Below the pieces are notes generated by a model that ran no database searches, had not been told where the DNA came from, and was given only the letters and a program-made list of their open reading frames with translations. A program made the translations under genes and the position numbers. A DNA stretch of 64,000 nt, from contig CAUEEP010000904.1 in NCBI GenBank assembly GCA_958450365.1, positions 496,001 through 560,000 of the forward strand. Reading direction: 5' to 3'. Positions 24,301-45,693 of the stretch are shown here, in pieces. Every line of letters starts with the position of its first letter. Position 1 is the first letter of the stretch. The DNA is from Mesorhabditis belari. Lineage: Eukaryota; Nematoda; Chromadorea; Rhabditida; Rhabditidae.

Positions 24301-24711
24301 TGCCCAAACTACAGTAATCTTGTACAAGAATTAAAGTGATATTAGAGCTTTTAAAGCACCTTGACACACTCACGACAATACAACCCACCGGTGGGCTGAT
24401 GACGATTATTTTTGGTGTCAAGTTTTTAAGGAATTTTGTGATTTATTTCGCAGAAAGTCCCGGCAACTTTGTACTAGTTTTTATCGATTTTTTTTTTATC
24501 GATTGGCACGAAGGGTTAGCAGCTGAAAACTGCTGATTGTAAATAAAGGAGAATCATTACTTATTGACTTGTTAATTTTAATGCTAGGCTTAATAAAGTA
24601 ATCTATGCAATTTCAGGAACTACATGGGCTGCTTTGGCATTTATCATATTGTACCAGATAACGCCGAGTTCCATTAGAACATGTTGGGATGCTGATGTGA
24701 AATGCTCTTGA
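15304..24711 (+). CDS. SLC41-family (MgtE-like) divalent cation transporter
   Basis: Moves Mg2+ (in mammals probably as a Na+/Mg2+ exchanger) across a membrane. Sixteen exons: 15304-15400, 15918-16052, 17694-17824, 17867-17952, 18014-18104, 19445-19516, 19570-19662, 19733-19845, 19918-19996, 20358-20551, 22625-22766, 22835-22904, 23002-23054, 23642-23764, 23820-23931, 24617-24711. They sum to 1686 bases, 561 aa plus stop, close to the roughly 510-570 of known SLC41s, and all phases agree. Residues 1-120 are hydrophilic and His/Asp-rich (KHGHEDHGHENGG), then basic (KTRSRKNSMKSIKSR). Two MgtE halves follow. The first has PFLIAGLGSIGAG, GLKGNLDMTFASRL (near 164-177), KRVPINMMLVQAQ and TAPIAASMGDL. 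The second has GIAGNRVAVQSSRI (near 389-402) and LTGMGDLFGTTWA. The start follows TTGCAG at 15296-15301 by two bases, so leader trans-splicing is plausible. Its introns hold most of the repeats listed below. Confidence 0.95.
15475..15745. repeat. About 31-bp tandem repeat in intron 1 of the SLC41 gene
   Basis: Units of AGTTGAAGTTGCAGTGCTTA followed by ATGCAGTGCCT, about eight copies with some internal deletions. Non-coding. Confidence 0.88.
16970..17068. repeat. CTTTCAAAG tandem repeat in SLC41 intron 2
   Basis: Imperfect units of CTTTCAAAGCTTCCATGTCT, about four copies. Translation in reverse gives a SFERHESFE-like peptide repeat, but nothing supports coding. Confidence 0.75.
17289..17520. 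mobile_element. MITE family C (Tc1-type ends), copy 1
   Basis: The ends are inverted copies starting CAGTACTGGACAATGAAATA (left) and, on the right, TATGACATTTCATTGTCCAG. Both are flanked by TA. The CAGT.CTGG start is the classic Tc1-like terminus. The arms continue through GATCGTCACCTTCGCGCG and CTGTAACTCCCTTGTC. A near-identical copy is at 43138-43368. Confidence 0.9.
18310..18545 (-). repeat. Two tandem tRNA-like SINE pieces in SLC41 intron 5
   Basis: On the reverse strand both copies read ATAGCTCAGTGGTAAAATAT, an excellent A-box region, and then GGCTGGTAAGCGAA with an anticodon-arm-like fold. The outer copy also has a degenerate B box (ATTCAATTCCC). The copies are about 112 bases apart (18339-18408 and 18450-18511) and share CTTAAGCTTCGACC on the + strand. 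The second lacks a clear B box. Confidence 0.6.
18960..19217. mobile_element. Foldback element in SLC41 intron 5
   Basis: The arms, 18961-19045 and 19128-19217, are near-perfect inverted copies (TATACTGTTCAAAAGCCCTA against TAGGGCTTTTGAACAGTATA). The loop carries a second hairpin: AGGTTGAGAATCAACCT and an ACTTGCC/CGCAAGT pair. No ORF. Confidence 0.88.
20107..20345. repeat. 13-bp tandem repeat in SLC41 intron 9
   Basis: About 18 units of TGATTCAGTTAAT and close variants (TGATTTAGCTAAC). It ends about a dozen bases before the exon at 20358. Confidence 0.9.
20970..22490 (+). pseudogene. Dead Tc1/mariner element in SLC41 intron 10
   Basis: The left end (ACAAAAAGTTCCCGGAATCGA near 20978) and the right end (the inverse of GTAAAAAGTTCCCAAAATCGAT near 22465-22486) look like eroded terminal repeats. 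In between, broken frames give transposase motifs: RPRSRPAKN, TRLDRCKKLLKRFP, WTYQQDSASVH (second catalytic Asp), PPNRPDLNPI (third region) and LRRALEKAW. Many stops and shifts. A GAAGAGGATAC-type tandem repeat has expanded inside it at about 21270-21490. Same orientation as the host gene. Confidence 0.85.
23060..23155. repeat. AGAGAGTACAAAAGT short tandem repeat
   Basis: Imperfect GAGAGTACAAAA units just after the donor at 23055, next to the foldback at 23157. Confidence 0.7.
23157..23552. mobile_element. Foldback element family E in SLC41 intron 13
   Basis: The arms at about 23157-23320 and 23395-23552 are inverted copies (TTTCAGGCTTTCAAATGATA against TATCATTTGAAAGCCTGAAA; outer ends GGGTCGTCA). 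Part of the same family is present at 38075-38218, embedded in a tandem repeat. Confidence 0.88.
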
Positions 24712-25606
24712 TTTTCATTTCCCTATTTTTCTTTTTGTATGTATCACTGACGGGTATTTTGTGTTGTATTTGATAAATTTTCAGAATCTAAAGATAAACA
24801 GAAAATTTGCGTATCGATAATTTTAAACCTTTTAATCGCTTTGCAAGAGTTTTAAAAGTACTGTAGTACTCTTAAAAGTACTGTAGTACTCTTAAAAGTA
24901 CTGTAGTACTCTTAAAAGTACTGTAGTACTCTTAAAAGTACTGTAGTACTGTTAAAGTATTATAAGATCATTATTAGATCTAGGGAAAAGTCTAGAATGT
25001 CCGCTTCTTTCAAAAATTTGCAAACTTTTATCCACAAAGGAATTTCAACTCAGTGTGGTGGCTAAATGAAAGTTTGCCACAGGTTGTTCGACGCAAAATT
25101 CAAACGCCGATTTTGAATTTGCTTTCCTTTTCTGCTATTGAGTACTCTGTTAAAAGCTATAAGTGTGCAAAGTTTTGTATGGGATAACATAACATATCTT
25201 TATCAGCTTTATCACCTTTCAAAGCTTTTTTTTTGGACAATCAGTCATAGAAATTTGAAAGGAATGTTTGTCGAGAGAGAAAAAGCGAAAAATTCATAAA
25301 AATTCATAAAAATCACAACATAAAGAGACCAGTTAAAAATTTGTCACAATTTTCGATATACAATAATAATTTAACAGACTAGTTTTCACGAAATACACTT
25401 GTTCACAGACCTTTAGAGAATCAAGAGAAGTGAGCTGGGAAATGATGATGGCAATGGGTGAAAGAATCGGGAACAATTCTGAGATTTTGTATTTCATTTT
25501 GATCAAGGGTTTTGTATATTAGGGAAATCGAGAATCAAGAAATCAAGAAATCAAGAAATCAAGAAATCAAGAAAATAAGAATTTTAAAAGAATCAATAAA
25601 AGACTT
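24712..25606. other. Region between the convergent SLC41 and coiled-coil genes
   Basis: The two genes face each other here, so this stretch must hold both 3' UTRs. It contains the 20-bp repeat at 24851-24952, a run of AAGAAATC units at 25535-25575, and no other gene. No clear poly(A) signal was seen near either stop. Confidence 0.5.
24851..24952. repeat. 20-bp tandem repeat with a palindromic core
   Basis: Five copies of GTACTGTAGTACTCTTAAAA, each holding the palindrome AGTACTGTAGTACT. Transcribed, each unit could form a small hairpin. It lies about 140 bases after the SLC41 stop. Confidence 0.92.
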
Positions 25607-38937
<13,331 letters not shown>

Positions 38938-39454
38938 AATATTTCTCTCATTCTGGAACCATTATTGAAATTTTGTAGACTTTTTAAGGCAAAAAGTTCA
39001 TCGATAAACAAAAAAAATGAAAAATCGTTGAAATTTGCTTCAAGGCGAGTTGCTCAAGACTCAAGTTGCTCAAGTTGATCAAGAAATTGCTCAAGACTAG
39101 AAAGTCTTCTAGTCTTGAGGCTTCTAAAAGTTCATGCTTGAAAAAGATTTAGCCAAAAATTCCATTTAGCCAAAAATTAGCCAAAAATTAGCCAAAAATT
39201 TCAGAAATTTCTAATTCCCATATAAGGAAATAAGGAATTTCTGAGAATTTCTGAGAATTTCCTCAAGTATTGACTTTTCTCAATTTCTTCGTTTTCTTTC
39301 CCGTTTCCAATGAATGGAAATAAATGAGGTTGGACCGCGACGCTGACCGCCTTGCAGGGAAAAAGTGAAATTGGTGCCAAATAAGATTTTTCGCTGTTTA
39401 CGATGTTTTTTTTCTGAAATCGATCTGAAGAAAAAGAATGTGAAATTCCAGAAA

Positions 39455-40755
39455 ATGTATTGCCTTTTCCTTTTTTCGTTCATCGGAGTCGGATTGGCTA
39501 TTCCGATTACGCCAATGTTGACAAGCGATGAGCTCGCCGCTCATAAAGCTGATCAAAAGGAGTTATCAAGTGAACTTTTTGAAATTCGGTTTTACTTGTA
39601 AGTTTGATAATTGTAAGATATCCGCTGAGTCTTAAAATCAGCCTTTTAGTGTAGATTTATATTTTACAGATATTTCTAACCTTTGATTGATTTGCTTTGA
39701 AGCTAAGTCTAACAAAAATGAAGTAACAAAGGCAAATCAAAACTTTTATGCTTAACAAGAACCATTTTCCAACAAAAAAACCCATTTCAGAGACTTGCCC
39801 AGCAAACGCCGAGTGGAGAGAGTGCTCGAATTTGTGCCCGGAGAAACACTGTGGGAATATCATGATGGTGAGTTTGTAGATTTGTTGTCATAACTAGCTT
39901 TTCGCGACAAATGTCACTAAGTCAAGGCAAATGCGTAGCTTTGATCTTAAATCTCTTAAACAAGGCTTAAATCACCGTAGAAATACAGAAAAACAATTCA
40001 GTAAGCGAAGGCTATTCAGCTATGCGCGAAAAGCAGCAAGCAGAAACAGTAAAGCAATTAATTTTTCTCATTTGCTCACACTGTGTCGTCCCAATTGTTA
40101 GTCTGTAAAGTAATCTATGTATGTCAAGCAATCTATGTATGTAAAGTAATCTATGTATGTAAAGTAATCTATGCATGTAAAGCAATCTATCTACGTAAAG
40201 CAATCTTTAACCATTCCACATTGTCTTCTGTTCTCTCCCTTCCATTGTTTTTTTTAGCATGGTTGAATTATCCAAGTTTAAGAGAGAGATAAATGAGTCA
40301 TTCAATTGGGAACCTTTCAACTACACGCCACATTTGATTCAAGCCAGACATTACCCAATCTGACGCATTCAATAGTTTCTCGTCAATATTCCCGTACCCG
40401 GATACGGAGATTTGTACTCTTCTGAGTGCATCGGGCGGTAACGCAAATGAACTCGGTGACACCTAGCTAGGCCCGAGCCAGAGTTCTCTTCTCTGGTTAA
40501 GGAACGGACTCGCTGGAAACGGTTCAGCCGAAGATAGCGACGTTGTTTCCGTAAAGCGTTACTTACGTTAAACGTAACGTAAACTTATTAAAAATCAGAT
40601 CTTTCAACCAAAATCCCATTCATCTCACACTTTTCCATTTCCAGGTCTCCTCTTGCTTTTCGTTGAGATGCGGTGGGCCAAAATGCATGTGTCAAGAGGG
40701 TTTCGTCCGCACCAGTGAAGCCAACAATGCTGAGTTTGTATTTAAAATCCAATAA
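39455..40755 (+). CDS. Small secreted TIL-domain (protease-inhibitor-like) protein, C-terminus truncated
   Basis: Three exons: 39455-39569, 39791-39867, 40645-40755; 303 bases, 100 aa. A signal peptide, MYCLFLFSFIGVGLA, is followed by a short spacer and a trypsin-inhibitor-like (TIL) domain: TCPANAEWRECSNLCPEKHC, then CFSLRCGGPKCMCQEGFVR. TIL domains have ten cysteines in five disulfides; only eight are present. After NNAE the frame runs into FVFKIQ and a stop, and from about 40757 the DNA matches a LINE tail found elsewhere in the window. So the expected C-V-x-x-x-x-C end has been replaced by the insertion. The start lies three bases after TTCCAG (39446-39451), which suggests trans-splicing. 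Whether the truncated inhibitor folds is unclear. Confidence 0.8.
40112..40205. repeat. 18-bp tandem repeat in TIL gene intron 2
   Basis: About five copies of AAAGTAATCTATGTATGT with small changes. Non-coding. Confidence 0.85.
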
Positions 40756-40756
40756 G

Positions 40757-41325
40757 TACTTCCAATCAGTTTTGAATGACTCTTTTCCAATAAGAACTGC
40801 CAGAATTTGGATTTGGAATTTGGAATCGACTCCCCAGAGTTTGGAGAGGGTCCAATAGTCTCAAAACCTTTAAATTATCTGTAGATGATCTTGATCTTGA
40901 TGATCTTGCTCTTGATGATCTTGATCTTGATGATCTTGCTTTGAAAACATTTGAAAACTATTTATTCTTGAATTTAGTTGTGTTCGTCGTGAGACATGTA
41001 TCGAGAAGAATGCGCAAGCGCTTCGTACCTGAAATTGAAGGACAAATTTGATTGCCTTCACGAGTTTTGCATAAAAAATTTTTTGATTTTATTGTATTGT
41101 ATGACGTTAAAAGTAATAAAATTTCTATGTTTTAACGAAGATTTTTGCTTTTTAAAGCCACAAGAAGTTACTTTTTCAGAAAAAAGTTATGAAAATTTAA
41201 AGTGTATAAACAGTTTTTGCTTTAAAACTAAAAAACTTCGATTGCTTGCCAAAATTTCAGTTTAAAAACAAATTTTTTACTGTTTCCATTGAGTTTTGAA
41301 AATCATAATTAAATAGCAATTTATT
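40757..41325 (+). mobile_element. Non-LTR retrotransposon 3' end
   Basis: The frame at 40760-40860 gives TARIWIWNLESTPQSLERVQ, an eroded form of the LINE reverse-transcriptase C-terminus (normally W-N-S-L-P-x-x-L). It is followed by a GATCTTGATGATCTTGC-type repeat (40885-40940) and an A/T-rich tail. The tail at 41215-41320 matches the inverse of 34375-34445. Confidence 0.7.
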
Positions 41326-41336
41326 AACCCATTCGA

Positions 41337-41412
41337 AGCTTCTGCAGCGAATAATCGCTGCAGCAAAAACTCAGGAACGGACCGCTGCAGCGATTATTCG
41401 CTGCAGCGCTAA
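41337..41412. repeat. Palindrome built on GCTGCAGCGA
   Basis: CTGCAGCGAATAATCGCTGC and CGCTGCAGCGATTATTCGCT are inverted around an AACTCAGGAACGGACC spacer. It could be the end structure of the neighbouring piggyBac-like fragment. Confidence 0.65.
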
Positions 41413-41496
41413 TTGAGCTATTTTCATTCAATTAATTGGTTTTTTTTGCTGTTTTTCAGCATTGCATGTATATTCCAATTGTAGCAGATCTACAAA

Positions 41497-41936
41497 TTAC
41501 GTGGGCAAAGAAGATGTTTTATATTTACCTGGAATCAATGCAGTCTCTGGTTTTGCATTGAAATGTTCCATAATAGCTCTAATCTTATAAAGCCGATCTC
41601 CCGCAGGATCCAGTTCATTATCACAAAAACGCAGGTTTCGAAGAATAGATTCAAATTTTGCTCTTGACATAATGTGGGACATGTGGGAAAATCCTCCTAA
41701 TCCAGGCCTGCTACTCCAGTAGTCACGATACAGAGCCAGGAAGAGCTTGCATCGAAATCCTGCCAGTTTTTTTTCCTTTTTCCATGTTTATTAGATTCGA
41801 CTACTAACATGCTGATTAATTTGTCGTCGATAAAATAAGAATAATATAGGATTTTGAAAAGTACTGAAGTCAAATCCAAATCGTTCTTCATCAAAAATAA
41901 ATGGTGTAGGAGACTCTCTTGCATCTTTCCAACCAT
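41497..41936 (-). pseudogene. piggyBac transposase fragment
   Basis: Two minus frames: FIDDKLISMLVVESNKHGKR (41936-41697), then, shifted, HIMSRAKFESILRNLRFCDN and DRLYKIRAIMEHFN (41682-41497). These correspond to the N-terminal part of DDE_Tnp_1_7/piggyBac proteins, where the M-S-R-x-x-F-x-x-I-x-x-x-L-x-F-x-D-N and D-R-L-x-K-I motifs are typical. The catalytic core is missing. Confidence 0.75.
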
Positions 41937-42039
41937 AAATAAACTACTTCGGAGTCAAAAATGTCAAAAAAGGGCTTGGTCCGTAGACGAAAAAAAAGAA
42001 AAAACGCTGCGGTTTCGAATGGGTTAAAATGACAAAATA

Positions 42040-42880
42040 TATCAAGATAGAAACTATTAGACACCTCCAATAAGTCTGTGTATAACTTTTTCTTGTTTTT
42101 TTTTGTTTTATCATTTTTTTGATGTTGTTAGAAGGCTTTTTTCAGGAATTTTTCACGAAATCGTTGAAACCAATTCCGGATAGTTCGTTCGGTCACGAAA
42201 TCGGGTCCGTAAACGTCAGTAATCTCTCGATGAGCCTGTGCGGCATTGGGTTTTCATACATGCATACAAAAATGTTGAATGCATACAAAAACAAGTGTCG
42301 CTGTTGCTCCTCCGATTCAACTGGCCAAGACATTCCTGAAAAAAGCCTTAAGGTACTCTCCCAAAAAATCGGAAAGGACTTTTCCACCAACCCAATACTT
42401 AGAATGTTTCAAAATTGTAAAGGGCAGGCAACCAATCCCTCTTTTTCGAGATTTACTCAAAGTTAATCCCACGGTTAGTTCAAGGAGAGGTTCTTTCGTT
42501 TTAGAAATTCTTAGTTTTAGAAATTCCAGTCACCTCCAATAAATTTGTTTATAACTCTTTTCCAATAAGAACTGCCAGAATTTGGAATCGACTCCCCAGA
42601 GTTTTGAGAGGGTCCAATAGTCTCGAAACCTTTAAATTATCTGTAGATGATCTTGATCTTGAAGCTCTTGATCTTGAAGCTCTAGTGGATCCTTGACGTT
42701 ATCTGTGCTACCCATATATTGCATATATTATCTCCTGTTGCTTTTTATCGGCCCTTTTCGTGTTATGTGTATGAATTCATGTGTTTTAATCTTAAATCTA
42801 GCGCACTTTAGCTCAGGTCCTGAATAAAGTATCTATTTATATATATTCCTTTAAAGTATCTATATATCTATATCTATTCC
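42040..42880. mobile_element. LINE tail split by a foreign insert
   Basis: LINE-tail sequence (ATATCAAGATAGAAACTATT..CACCTCCAATAAGT at 42037-42076) resumes at 42530 (CACCTCCAATAAATTTGTTT) and continues through CGACTCCCCAGAGTTTTGAG to a microsatellite-like ATCTATATATC end at 42880. The insert at about 42110-42530 reads on the minus strand ENPMPHRLIERLLTFTDPIS, which I do not recognise but which looks protein-derived. Confidence 0.55.
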
Positions 42881-42953
42881 TTTAAATTCAAGCATTTTCT
42901 AAAACTTGTCAACTTTTGAAAGCTAATGCTGTCTTTATTTTTTCTTAAATCTA

Positions 42954-43040
42954 CAGTACTGGACAATGAAATATCGTATTTAAAAAATGATCGTCACCTT
43001 CGGGCCTCTGTAACTCCTTTGTCTTTACCGTATTTCGGTG
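42954..43040. mobile_element. MITE family C, left-end fragment
   Basis: CAGTACTGGACAATGAAATA through TCTGTAACTCCTTTGTC, then it breaks off into unrelated sequence. It lies about 100 bases before the full copy at 43138. Confidence 0.8.
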
Positions 43041-43137
43041 ATCTCGGTGATCTCGGCTACTGGAAGTTCTATCGTGTTGAAAATCATGCAATACAAGTAT
43101 ACCAGTATCCCATAAAACTAATACCAATCCTACGTAC

Positions 43138-43368
43138 AGTACTGGACAATGAAATATCATATTTGAAAAAACGATCGTCACTTTCGCGCGTCTGTAACTC
43201 CGTTGTCTTTGAGTTTAAACTATTAGTGTTATACATTTTCTGAAAGCTCTTTTCAAGGGCTACACAATGGTAATATTAATATTTAGAAATACGGTAAAGA
43301 TAAGGGAGTTACAGAAGCGCGAAAGTGACGATCGTTTTTCAAATATGATATTTCATTGTCCAGTAGTG
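43138..43368. mobile_element. MITE family C (Tc1-type ends), copy 2
   Basis: Almost identical to 17289-17520 over the whole 231 bp, including the TA flanks and the interior AAAGCTCTTTTCAAGGGCTA. The two copies are about 26 kb apart. Confidence 0.92.
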
Positions 43369-43889
43369 TATCTACGTTTTATTCATAAAGGATACAAAAG
43401 TCAAAAGGAAATGATCTCTCTCAAGTATTGCACTAGTAAAGCACTAGTAAAAAATGTCAACTTTTTGAAAGCTACTGTAATTTTATCTCAGTTTTGTTAA
43501 AGCTACAGGGTAATCTCAAAAGTTTTACTTTTTGTTTGACGGACAAACGGACAATTTTACTTGGAAAAGAGGCTATTTTTTTGAAAAACTAACACCAGAT
43601 TATGAAAATAGGTATTTTTACCTCTACTATACTTTTTTTTTACATAAAAGTTGTAACTCTAAACAACTTTTTGATGAGAATGATCAAAAAAGCTTTTGAG
43701 ATTTGAGTGCCCTTCGTAGAATCGCTTGAAAAACTTTTTCTTTTTGAGATACAAAGTTCGTTTGTAGCCTGTTTTCAAGAAAAAGCTTTGCTCTATCAAA
43801 TGGTAACAAGAGTTTCTGAAAAGAAATTCATTCTGCAAAGTTTAAGTCAACTTTTCGCAAAAAATCTTCAGCGGCCAGACCTCGATGTA

Positions 43890-45157
43890 TTAGGTTGGTG
43901 CAGATGAAACTTCCGTTGGAACCATAAACAAAACTTATGATAAAAATCCTAATACAGAACCTCAATCCAAAAGATATTCGCCATCATTATCAATGACTCT
44001 TTTCGCCATCATTATCAATGACTCCACGCAGAGAATGGATGCCCTTTTCGAAGAACTCGGGCAACTGCGACTCGAAGAAGTTGGACACCCAGATTTCAAC
44101 TTCTTCGCGGTTTTTGAATTTTTTTTCTGCTAAAGAGTGCTGCATCGACCGAAACAAGTGATAGTCGGATGGGGCCAAGTCCGGGCTATATGGCGGACGA
44201 GGCAGAACTTCACAGCCCAATTCCTCGATTTTCTGCTGGGTGATCTTTGCGGTGTGGGGTCGAGCGTTATCGTGGAGGAATTTTGTAGTCGCCGTGTTAT
44301 TGCCTTGACGACGCAATGCCTGGTCCACGCGGCTCAATTGGGCTTTGTAGAGATCCGCCGTGACTCTTTGGCCCGAATCCAGCACCTCAAAATACACGAG
44401 ACCTTTACTATTCCACCAAATACAAAGCATCACCTTTTTATTCGGTTTGGGAGTCGGTTTTGGCGGTTCACCGGCGCCCAACCACTGCCGTTTTCTTGTT
44501 GTGTTGTCGTAACATATCCACTTTTCATCTGCCGTAACAATGGAGTCGAGAAAACCGGCGGTCTTTGCGCGGCGGACGAGAATTCCAGCCATTGTAGCTC
44601 GAGCCGCTTTGTTTGCGTCGCTGAGCTGATGTCGCACCCATTTTCCACACCGATTCGTCTTACCAATTGCGTGCAAATGGCGGAGAATGGTTGTATGGTC
44701 GCAGTCAAACAGCTCTGCAAGCTCCCGAGTTGTTTGGCATGGATCCGATTCGATAGCGTTCTTCAACTCATCGTTGTCGACAATTTGAGGCGGATTCCCG
44801 CGTTTTTCGTCTTCCAAACTCTCATCACCGTCTCGGAAGCGCTGAAACCAAGTCCGGCATTGACGTTCGGACAACACGTCATCGCTGAATGCTTTGCACA
44901 GAGCACGATGAGATTCCGCAGGCGTTCTGCCTTGTTTAAAATCATACAACAAGCAAACCCGCACTCGAAATTTTTCGTCAACCATTTTCTAGAAGCTGAA
45001 AATTGCTTCAAATTAAGTAAAACGCTTAAATCTTAGATAGCAAAAGACGCGCAAAGAGACGCTCTTTCAGATAGACAAATATCTTCAATAAAAACTTTTA
45101 TTAGGTCCAAAATATAAACAAACAAGTGTGACGGAAGTTTCATCTGCACCAACCTAA
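43890..45157 (-). mobile_element. Mariner element, about 1.27 kb, structurally almost intact
   Basis: Terminal inverted repeats of 27 identical bases begin TTAGGTTGGTGCAGATGAAA at both ends (43890-43916 and the inverse at 45131-45157). They are flanked by TA on each side (43888-43889, 45158-45159). The single ORF runs on the minus strand. Identical termini and an unbroken ORF imply recent arrival. Confidence 0.93.
43990..44985 (-). CDS. Mariner transposase (DD34D), C-terminus altered
   Basis: Cuts and pastes the element by a DDE nuclease reaction in the nucleus. 331 aa; mariner transposases are typically near 345. Residues about 5-110 hold two helix-turn-helix DNA-binding motifs (CLLYDFKQGRTPAESHRALC; TTRELAELFDCDHTTILRHL). 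The catalytic triad is D153 (TADEKW), D239 (HDNARPH) and D274 (SPDLAPSDYHLF), with 34 residues between the last two: the mariner DD34D signature. WVRHQLSD is the linker motif. The C-terminus is odd: a 25-bp tandem duplication (about 43973-44022) shifts the frame, so the protein ends GVIDNDGEKSH where the first copy would have continued into GEYLLD. Open frames on the + strand at 44137-45036 are shadows. Activity is plausible but not shown. Confidence 0.95.
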   Translation of the reverse strand: MVDEKFRVRVCLLYDFKQGRTPAESHRALCKAFSDDVLSERQCRTWFQRFRDGDESLEDEKRGNPPQIVDNDELKNAIESDPCQTTRELAELFDCDHTTILRHLHAIGKTNRCGKWVRHQLSDANKAARATMAGILVRRAKTAGFLDSIVTADEKWICYDNTTRKRQWLGAGEPPKPTPKPNKKVMLCIWWNSKGLVYFEVLDSGQRVTADLYKAQLSRVDQALRRQGNNTATTKFLHDNARPHTAKITQQKIEELGCEVLPRPPYSPDLAPSDYHLFRSMQHSLAEKKFKNREEVEIWVSNFFESQLPEFFEKGIHSLRGVIDNDGEKSH

Positions 45158-45445
45158 TAAAAAGTTCTAGTCAAAAAAGTTGTTGTGAGTTCAAAGCTTT
45201 ATATGAAAATGGGTATATGGGGGTAAAAATACCTGAATTTAAAGAATTCGGTGTTAGTTTTGAGGAATTCACGTGTTTTCAAGTCAAAAAATTACTGCTT
45301 ACATAGGAGAACTTTTGGGAAAACCTGTATTTAAGCTTTATTTCATTCTGTGAGAGTTCATGAAGAATAAGAAAAGCTTTGAAGTTGATAAATGGTTAAA
45401 AACTAGCGACGAGGTTACGCTAGTTTTCAAAAATTGACATAATTC

Positions 45446-45693
45446 AGGCTCAGGTTAAGGCTAAGGCTCAGGCTTAGACTCAGGCTCTGGCTAAGGCTCA
45501 GGCTTAGGCTTAGGGTTAGGGTTAGGCTTAGGCTTAGGCTTAGGCTGGCTCAGGCTTAGACTTAGGCTTAGTCTTAGGCTGGCTCAGGCTCAGGCTCAGG
45601 CTTAGGCTCAGGCTTATGGCTAGGCTTAGGCTTAGGCTTAGGCTCAGGCTCAGGCTCAGGCTCTGGTTAAGGCTCAGGCTCAGGCTCAGGGCT
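45446..45693. repeat. Interstitial TTAGGC-like (telomere-type) array
   Basis: About 40 hexamers of the form N-TAGGC/N-CAGGC. Several uninterrupted TTAGGC units (for example 45507-45545, with two TTAGGG) are mixed with TCAGGC, TCTGGC and TAAGGC. TTAGGC is the nematode telomere repeat. The array is degenerate and internal. ORFs with Ser-Leu runs across it are artefacts. Confidence 0.85.

Larger units (their letters stand above)
43505..45345. mobile_element. Older inverted-repeat element split by the mariner insertion
   Basis: On both sides of the mariner are inverted pieces: AGGGTAATCTCAAAAGTTTT (43507 on) against AACTTTTGGGAAAACCTGT near 45310-45330, AAAACTAACACCAGATT against GGTGTTAGTTTT, and GGTATTTTTACC against GGTAAAAATACC. 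This fits a foldback element of about 570 bp into which the mariner jumped. Confidence 0.65.

Noticed and set aside
15304..24711. Equilibrative nucleoside transporter
   Set aside because: Considered first from the many membrane segments; the GLKGNLDMT, NRVAVQSSRI and TAPIAASMGDL motifs are those of SLC41/MgtE.
44137..45036. 299-codon open frame on the + strand
   Set aside because: It is the antisense shadow of the mariner transposase ORF; the minus-strand reading has all the DDE and HTH motifs.
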